Under the pieces are notes generated by a model. It made no database searches and was not told the DNA's origin. It saw only the letters and a list, made by a program, of their open reading frames with translations. The translations under genes and the position numbers were made by a program. From Elusimicrobiota bacterium (GTDB lineage Bacteria > Elusimicrobiota > Elusimicrobia > UBA1565 > JACRDR01), in NCBI GenBank assembly GCA_016207565.1, contig JACQPK010000032.1:1-37009 (forward strand): 37,009 nucleotides of DNA, read 5' to 3'. How positions within the stretch are numbered: position 1 is the first letter of the stretch; each line of letters opens with the position of its first letter. Shown here piece after piece: positions 32,849 through 37,009 of the stretch.

Positions 32849-34176
32849 TGGGCGGCTCCCTGCTTCGGCGTGATCGTCAGGACGGAGTTGTTGTCGGGCG
32901 TCAGCCAGCGGCCGGCCGCTTCCGCCGCCTGCTTGGGCTTGAGGTGGAGCACCTCCTCCATCTGCTTCTGGAGGGCCCCGGCGTCGCCGAAGGAGCCCTG
33001 TCCCTCGGCCAGCGCCTCGGCGATGCCTTCTGCGTTCTGGAGCGCGTTGAGCCTGGAGGTCCGGAGCCCGGCCTTCACGCGGTTGAGCTCGCGGTTCTCG
33101 ATGCCCTGGCGGGCGACTTTGGCCACCTCGGCCTCGATCTCCGCGACCAACGCCTCGGGCGTCACCCCGGGCAGCGGGATCGCCTCGATGAGGAAGAGGT
33201 CGTTCTCCCGCAAGCCGGCGACGCCCGAGCTCACCTGCGCGGCGAGCCGCCGGTCGTACTGCAGGGACTTCGCGAGTCGCGAGGAGCGCCCGCCGCCGAG
33301 CACGGCGGCGACGGCCGACAGCTCCGTCCAGCCGGGCTGCCCCTTGCCGGGGATGGGATAGGCCATGAGGATCAGCGGCACTTGAGCCTTCGCGTCCTCG
33401 AGCGTCCGCTCCTTGCGCCCGTTGGGGCGCGCGACGCGGGGCATGTTGAGGGCCGGCGGAGCCGGGCCCGAGGGGATCGGGCCGAACCACTTGCGGACCT
33501 TGGCCAAGGCGTCCTGGGTGTCGAAATCGCCCGACAGCACCAGCACGGCGTTGTTCGGCAGGTAGTACGTCGCGTGGAAGTCCTTCACGTCCTGGACCGA
33601 CGCGGCCTCGAGGTCCGCCATCGAGCCGATGACGCCCCACTTATAAGGATGGCCCTGCGGCCAGACCATGCCGTTGACCGCGTCCCAGGCGCCTCCGTAG
33701 GCCGCGTTCTCGCCCTTGCGCTTCTCGTTTTGGACGATGTCGCGCTGCTTCTCGAGGTTCTTGGCGTTGATGCTCGAGCGCAAAAATCCCATCCGGTCCG
33801 ACTCCAGCCGGAGCACCTCCTCGAGGTTCTCGGAGGGCACCACCGCGAAGTAGTCCGTGCGGTCGTTCGTCGTGTTGGCGTTGGTCACGCCGCCCATGCC
33901 GAAGATGCGTTGGAAGTACTCGCCCGCGGGGGAGTGCTTCGAGCCCTCGAACATGTAGTGCTCGAAGAGGTGGGCGAACCCGGTCCGGCCGGGCTGCTCG
34001 TGCTTGGACCCTACCTTATACCAGAGGTTCACCGCGACGACCGGCATCGAGTGGTCCTCGTGGGTGACGACCGTCAGGCCGTTGGCGAGCGCGTGGCTCT
34101 GGAAGACGATCCGAGGGGCGGCCGCGAGAGCCGGCGCGGCGGCGAGCAACAAGGCGAGCGACAGGGGTCGGTGCAT
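32845..34176 (-). CDS. Active M16-family zinc peptidase
   Basis: The 443-residue product has a signal peptide (MHRPLSLALLLAAAPALAAA) and the inverted zinc motif H69-L-F-E72-H73 (GFAHLFEHYMFEGS), followed by the expected distal Glu in the KGENAAYGGAWD segment. It is the catalytic half of a heterodimeric M16B peptidase that degrades oligopeptides or processes exported proteins in the periplasm. The paired gene overlaps its stop. TACCCT with 7 nt before the ATG is a weak leaderless-type promoter. Confidence 0.92.
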   Translation of the reverse strand: MHRPLSLALLLAAAPALAAAPRIVFQSHALANGLTVVTHEDHSMPVVAVNLWYKVGSKHEQPGRTGFAHLFEHYMFEGSKHSPAGEYFQRIFGMGGVTNANTTNDRTDYFAVVPSENLEEVLRLESDRMGFLRSSINAKNLEKQRDIVQNEKRKGENAAYGGAWDAVNGMVWPQGHPYKWGVIGSMADLEAASVQDVKDFHATYYLPNNAVLVLSGDFDTQDALAKVRKWFGPIPSGPAPPALNMPRVARPNGRKERTLEDAKAQVPLILMAYPIPGKGQPGWTELSAVAAVLGGGRSSRLAKSLQYDRRLAAQVSSGVAGLRENDLFLIEAIPLPGVTPEALVAEIEAEVAKVARQGIENRELNRVKAGLRTSRLNALQNAEGIAEALAEGQGSFGDAGALQKQMEEVLHLKPKQAAEAAGRWLTPDNNSVLTITPKQGAAQ

Positions 34177-34279
34177 GCCGGTGAGGGTAGCACCGGCCGG
34201 GGTTCAACACCCAGAGACCTCCGGCACCCTCGGAGGCGCCTTAGGGGCCCAGGGGACGGCGCCCAATCGGCACCGGGAA

Positions 34280-34561
34280 CTATTTCAGGACTCTCCAGCC
34301 GCGCGCCCGCAGGGCCTTCGCGCGTCGCTCGATGACCCCGCGCGCCTCGCGGGCCTTCACCGAGTAATCCAGACAGCGGTAGTCCACGTTGTGCCGGGCC
34401 GACCAGTGGGCGATCGCCGGCGGGGGGGTCTTCTGGTGCTCGCGCACGAGCCGCTGGAGGAGCCTGGCGGTGACGCCGAGCAGCACCTCCTTCAGCGTCT
34501 CGTTGCTCGCCTCGAAGACGCTGACCAGATGGTGGGGAGGGGTTTCTTCTTCTCGGGACAC
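34280..34561 (-). CDS. Small conserved-looking protein, unknown function
   Basis: The 93-residue product (HLVSVFEASNETLKEVLLG, PAIAHWSARHNVDYRCLDYS, AKALRARGWRVLK) has a compact alpha/beta composition and a pattern (VxEASNET, HW, YRxLxYS, GWxVL) that looks selected, but no family can be named. The start is GTG without a clear Shine-Dalgarno; MSREEE precedes the conserved-looking part. It lies alone between M16 peptidases and tRNA-Ser. Confidence 0.6.
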   Translation of the reverse strand: MSREEETPPHHLVSVFEASNETLKEVLLGVTARLLQRLVREHQKTPPPAIAHWSARHNVDYRCLDYSVKAREARGVIERRAKALRARGWRVLK

Positions 34562-34752
34562 GGAATAGCCTTGCCGGCCTCGTCACGTGCCTGCTTACGG
34601 CGCCGACGGGAAAGTGTAGATGACTTCGCGATGTCGCGGCTGCAAATCATTGATGACGGAGGACGTTACACGATCGTCAAAATAGGGAAACCCCCTAGTC
34701 ACCCGAGGGCGGGAGGCCGAGCGAAGACGACGCCCATGGGGCGAGAGAAAAC

Positions 34753-34843
34753 TGGCGGAGAGGGTGGGATTCGAACCCACGAGGCGGGGTTACCGCCTAA
34801 CGCTTTTCGAGAGCGTCCGTTTCAACCGCTCACGCACCTCTCC
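34753..34843 (-). tRNA. tRNA-Ser (anticodon CGA)
   Basis: The cloverleaf on the minus strand has acceptor GGAGAGG / CCTCTCC, anticodon arm ACGCT-CTCGAAA-AGCGT with CGA, a long variable arm (TAGGCGGTAACCCCGCCT) as expected for tRNA-Ser, T-loop TTCGAAT, discriminator G and encoded CCA at 34755-34753. Confidence 0.95.
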
Positions 34844-34860
34844 AAAAGCGGTGGAAACGC

Positions 34861-34890
34861 ATTATAGCTCGGGGGGAGGCGGAGGTTCAA
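34861..34890 (-). promoter_or_regulatory. Promoter of tRNA-Ser
   Basis: TATAAT at 34866-34861, 17 nt before the tRNA, and TTGAAC at 34890-34885 with an 18-nt spacer. Confidence 0.6.
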
Positions 34891-35045
34891 TGAGCCGTGC
34901 GGTCGAGCCCCGTTCGCTCGGGTCCACTCTTCGGAGAAAGGCGGAGCGCCGACCGTAGCCAGCAGCGTGCCTCCCGGTATCGCCTTTCCCATGCCGGCGT
35001 CAGGGATCGGACTCTGGGGGGGCGCTCCATGGTCGAAGGCCGGCC

Positions 35046-35450
35046 CTACTTGAGCAGGATCGCCTCGTACTCGTCGATCTTGGCCTGCGTCGCGCTCAAG
35101 CTGCGCTCGAGCTCGGCCAACCTCGCCTTCGATCCCCCCCTGTCGCCGTAGGTGTGGAGGTATGCCCGAAGCTCCGCGATCGGGATTTGTAGAGTCGCGC
35201 GCGCCACGTAAAGCCCCGAGAGCGCCTGCCCGATGTTCGCGCTCAAGACCGTGGAGCGTTGCCTCGCCTCGGCGCTGACGACTCTCCCTACGGCGGGGGC
35301 CGGGCTTGCCTGCGCCAGGAGCAACCGGGAGTCGCCGAGCCGCGAGAAGTCCGCGGCGGCGGACGACGCGATTCCCTCCGGGGTCCGGGCCTGCGCCGAG
35401 CATGTCGCGGAGACCAGCAGGGCGAGGACACGCAATGCGTTCTTTTTCAT
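35046..35450 (-). CDS. Small secreted protein with C-terminal coiled coil
   Basis: The 134-residue product has a signal peptide (MKKNALRVLALLVSATCSAQA), a low-complexity middle (LLLAQASPAPAVGRVVSAEA) and a C-terminal heptad-like helix (ARLAELERSLSATQAKIDEY). No family recognised. The start at 35450 has GGAGGGA just upstream; a longer in-frame start is not needed. The 184 nt between its stop and tRNA-Ser hold only the tRNA promoter. Confidence 0.75.
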   Translation of the reverse strand: MKKNALRVLALLVSATCSAQARTPEGIASSAAADFSRLGDSRLLLAQASPAPAVGRVVSAEARQRSTVLSANIGQALSGLYVARATLQIPIAELRAYLHTYGDRGGSKARLAELERSLSATQAKIDEYEAILLK

Positions 35451-35713
35451 CGTTCCCTCCAGCATGCCTCGAGCGTAGCGGCGAGGCGGCACGGGAAGGA
35501 GGGTCGTCTTCCCCACGGGGCGGGTGCCTAAAGGCCGTGAAGCGCGGCGTCGCCCGTTCGGTGATCGGGGACTCGACGCTTCCGCGGGCCCGGGCCACGA
35601 GCTCGGCCGCCGGCGGGATCAAAGCGCGCGTGGCGAGGATCGCGGCCAGCGCGACGACCGCGGTCGAGCCCGCCGCGCGAGGGCCGGGTCTCGCGCGGCG
35701 GCCGCTCCGGCCT

Positions 35714-37009
35714 TCAGGGTCCGTCGAAGCCCGGCGCCGGCAGGCTCTCGAAGGAGCTCGAGCCGTCGAGCCCCAGGGGCTCCCGGGACGTCGAGTTTCC
35801 CTGCGGGTCGAACGTCTCGTAGCTCCCGTCGGCGGTGAGGACGAGGATCTCCTCGAGCGTCGCGCTCGTCGTCCCGTCCGCCTCCGTCGCCGTCGAGAAC
35901 CGGAACCGCACCTCGTCGACGTGCTTCGCGAGCCATTGAGGCTCGAAGGCCGCGGGCTCGGCGGTGTCGTAGAGGAACGCCTCCCGGTCGGTCCCGAAGA
36001 GCTGGACCATCCGCGAGCCGTCCTTGCTGTAGTACGTCGTCGGGGCTTGGTCCGCGGCCGGAGCCGCCGGCTCCGGCGGCGGCGCCGTCGTCGGGGCGGT
36101 CGTATCCGGGATCACAACGACGCCGCCGTTGGCGGAGTCGTAGCGCGAGTACGAGCCCCCCTCATAGATATAGACGTACGTCGGCCGGACGGGATCCTGC
36201 CACCACCAGCGCCCGTCGTGGAGGTAGCACCAGCGCGAGTAATACGGATCCCACCACCAGTAGCGGTCGTTGTGGTAGCGGGTCCAGAAGTACACGTCGC
36301 CGAGGTAGAACCCCCACCAATGGAACCCGTACGTGTCGTACTGGTGGCAGACCCGATGCCCCCCCCAGTCGTACCAGCGGTATCGATGATCGCGCACGTC
36401 CCAGCGGCTGTGGATCGCGCCGATGTTGCCGATGATCGTGCGGTCGATCATGACGTCGATGTGCACCCGGCCGGGTGGAAGGTGCCTTCCCCCTCGGCTC
36501 GCCCAAGGCCGGTGCGTGAGCGGGCGGTTGTCCCAGCCGCGGCTCGGCGGGCGGAGGACGTCGCCGCCGTGATGCCGGTGGTCGATCCAGCCCCCGGGCG
36601 GCAGTTGCCTTGGCCGCTCGGGCATATGCCGGTCGGGACGCCTGCCGATGGGAGCGCCCGGCCGCGGCGTCACGATGACCGGCGGCCGAGATACCGGGGG
36701 CCGGTACCCGGGCCTTCGGGGCTGCGTCGGACGATCGTTCCGGGGCCGGTCGTGTCGCGGCTCCCGCGGCGGGGTCCACGGATCCTGGCGGGGCGGCTCG
36801 TGCCTCGGCTGCTCGCGTCGAGACGGCTCGCGTCTAGGCTGCTCGGGCCGCGGCCACTCTCGCCCGGGCTCCTCTCGTCTGGGATCCTCGCGGCGAGGCG
36901 GCTCACGGCGCGGGTGCTCGCGGCGCGGCTCCTCCCGCCTGGGCTGCTCGCGGCGCGGCTCCTCCCGCCTGGGCTGCTCGCGGCGCGGCTCCTCCCGCCT
37001 GGGCTGCTC
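35714..37009 (-). CDS. Repeat-rich, aromatic-rich secreted-type protein (5' end beyond right edge)
   Basis: The frame is open from the right edge, so the N-terminus is missing (at least 431 residues in the window). It runs from PRRE-type tandem repeats (EQPRREEPRR three times, then degenerate copies), through a Pro/Arg/His-rich linker, to a block unusually rich in Trp and Tyr (YRWYDWGGHRVCHQYDTYG, HNDRYWWWDPYYSRWCY), then a Pro/Ala linker and a folded C-terminal domain (KHVDEVRFRFSTATEADG). The Trp/Tyr block resembles YXWGG-like aromatic motifs of bacterial envelope proteins. Likely an exported protein; no function can be given. The 263 nt between its stop and the next gene hold no convincing gene. 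Confidence 0.75.
   Translation of the reverse strand, partial: EQPRREEPRREQPRREEPRREQPRREEPRREHPRREPPRREDPRREEPGREWPRPEQPRREPSRREQPRHEPPRQDPWTPPREPRHDRPRNDRPTQPRRPGYRPPVSRPPVIVTPRPGAPIGRRPDRHMPERPRQLPPGGWIDHRHHGGDVLRPPSRGWDNRPLTHRPWASRGGRHLPPGRVHIDVMIDRTIIGNIGAIHSRWDVRDHRYRWYDWGGHRVCHQYDTYGFHWWGFYLGDVYFWTRYHNDRYWWWDPYYSRWCYLHDGRWWWQDPVRPTYVYIYEGGSYSRYDSANGGVVVIPDTTAPTTAPPPEPAAPAADQAPTTYYSKDGSRMVQLFGTDREAFLYDTAEPAAFEPQWLAKHVDEVRFRFSTATEADGTTSATLEEILVLTADGSYETFDPQGNSTSREPLGLDGSSSFESLPAPGFDGP
36913..37009. repeat. 30-bp tandem repeat coding for EQPRREEPRR
   Basis: Units at 36913-36942, 36943-36972 and 36973-37002, plus a partial unit at the edge, are almost identical at DNA level; only the first has a base change (GGTGCTC for GCTGCTC). 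The near-identity implies recent expansion, and the copy number may vary between strains. Confidence 0.9.

Noticed and set aside
34218-34236. Hairpin CCTCCG / CGGAGG after the 93-residue gene as a terminator
   Set aside because: Only 6 bp, no T-tract and over 40 nt past the stop; common by chance at this base composition.
34822-35622. 266-codon minus-strand frame with a hydrophobic segment (STAVVALAAILATRALI just upstream)
   Set aside because: It overlaps the better supported small secreted protein in another frame and the tRNA-Ser promoter; no motif.
36913-37009. Possible CRISPR array from 30-bp periodic units
   Set aside because: Units are directly contiguous with no spacers and lie in a coding frame.

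Overview
The window is a very G+C-rich bacterial chromosome segment (about two thirds G+C by eye). Genes are dense and most lie on the minus strand. It carries outer-membrane-type proteins, lipoproteins, signal-peptide proteins, paired M16 peptidases and a giant secreted kelch/fibronectin-III protein, so the cell is Gram-negative in architecture. The style (giant FN3 proteins, high-GC aquatic or soil type genome) would fit a high-GC Elusimicrobiota-like or other uncultured lineage. That is inference only: there is no rRNA or other phylogenetic marker here.

Layout. (1) 1-7051: a giant minus-strand gene, open at the left edge, encodes a signal peptide, seven kelch-like blades and about 21 FN3-type modules. 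Its 5' leader carries a candidate GEMM-I (cyclic-di-GMP class) riboswitch behind a sigma70-like promoter. (2) 7070-11430: a secreted gluzincin metallopeptidase and a LonB-like AAA/Ser-Lys protease with an unexpected signal peptide. (3) 11586-16551: a methyltransferase, a small charge-polarised protein, endonuclease III, tRNA-Gly(GCC), an SRPBCC protein, a lipoprotein plus barrel-like protein pair, and an MBL-fold hydrolase. (4) 16556-21681: a large unrecognised protein, an operon of saccharopine-dehydrogenase-like, cobalamin-binding-like and SEC-C proteins, and a YkuD-type L,D-transpeptidase. (5) 21748-27955: a phosphate locus with two DUF47-PiT transporter pairs on either side of a porin, next to phoR-phoB. 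(6) 28032-31300: a CBS-domain protein, ArsC arsenate reductase, a tiny gene coupled to a nucleotidyltransferase, and a Ycf46-like AAA+ ATPase. (7) 31346-37009: an M16 peptidase pair (one active, one lacking the zinc motif), a small conserved-looking protein, tRNA-Ser(CGA), a small secreted coiled-coil protein, and a repeat-rich, aromatic-rich protein running off the right edge.

How it fits together. Region 5 is a coherent phosphate-response module: PhoR/PhoB sensing, a porin for outer-membrane passage, and two low-affinity PiT importers with DUF47 partners. The nearby ArsC fits, because arsenate enters by phosphate routes. The kelch/FN3 protein looks like a surface protein whose synthesis may respond to a cyclic dinucleotide.

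Expression signals. Several genes have a -10-like hexamer only 5-9 nt before the start codon and no Shine-Dalgarno sequence (phoB, CBS, arsC, AAA+, MBL, barrel protein), which suggests leaderless transcripts are common. Others (DUF47 genes, porin, SEC-C, the small secreted protein) have clear Shine-Dalgarno sites. Long plus-strand reading frames opposite real genes are high-GC shadows and are left out. All identifications are by eye from motifs; no database search was run.
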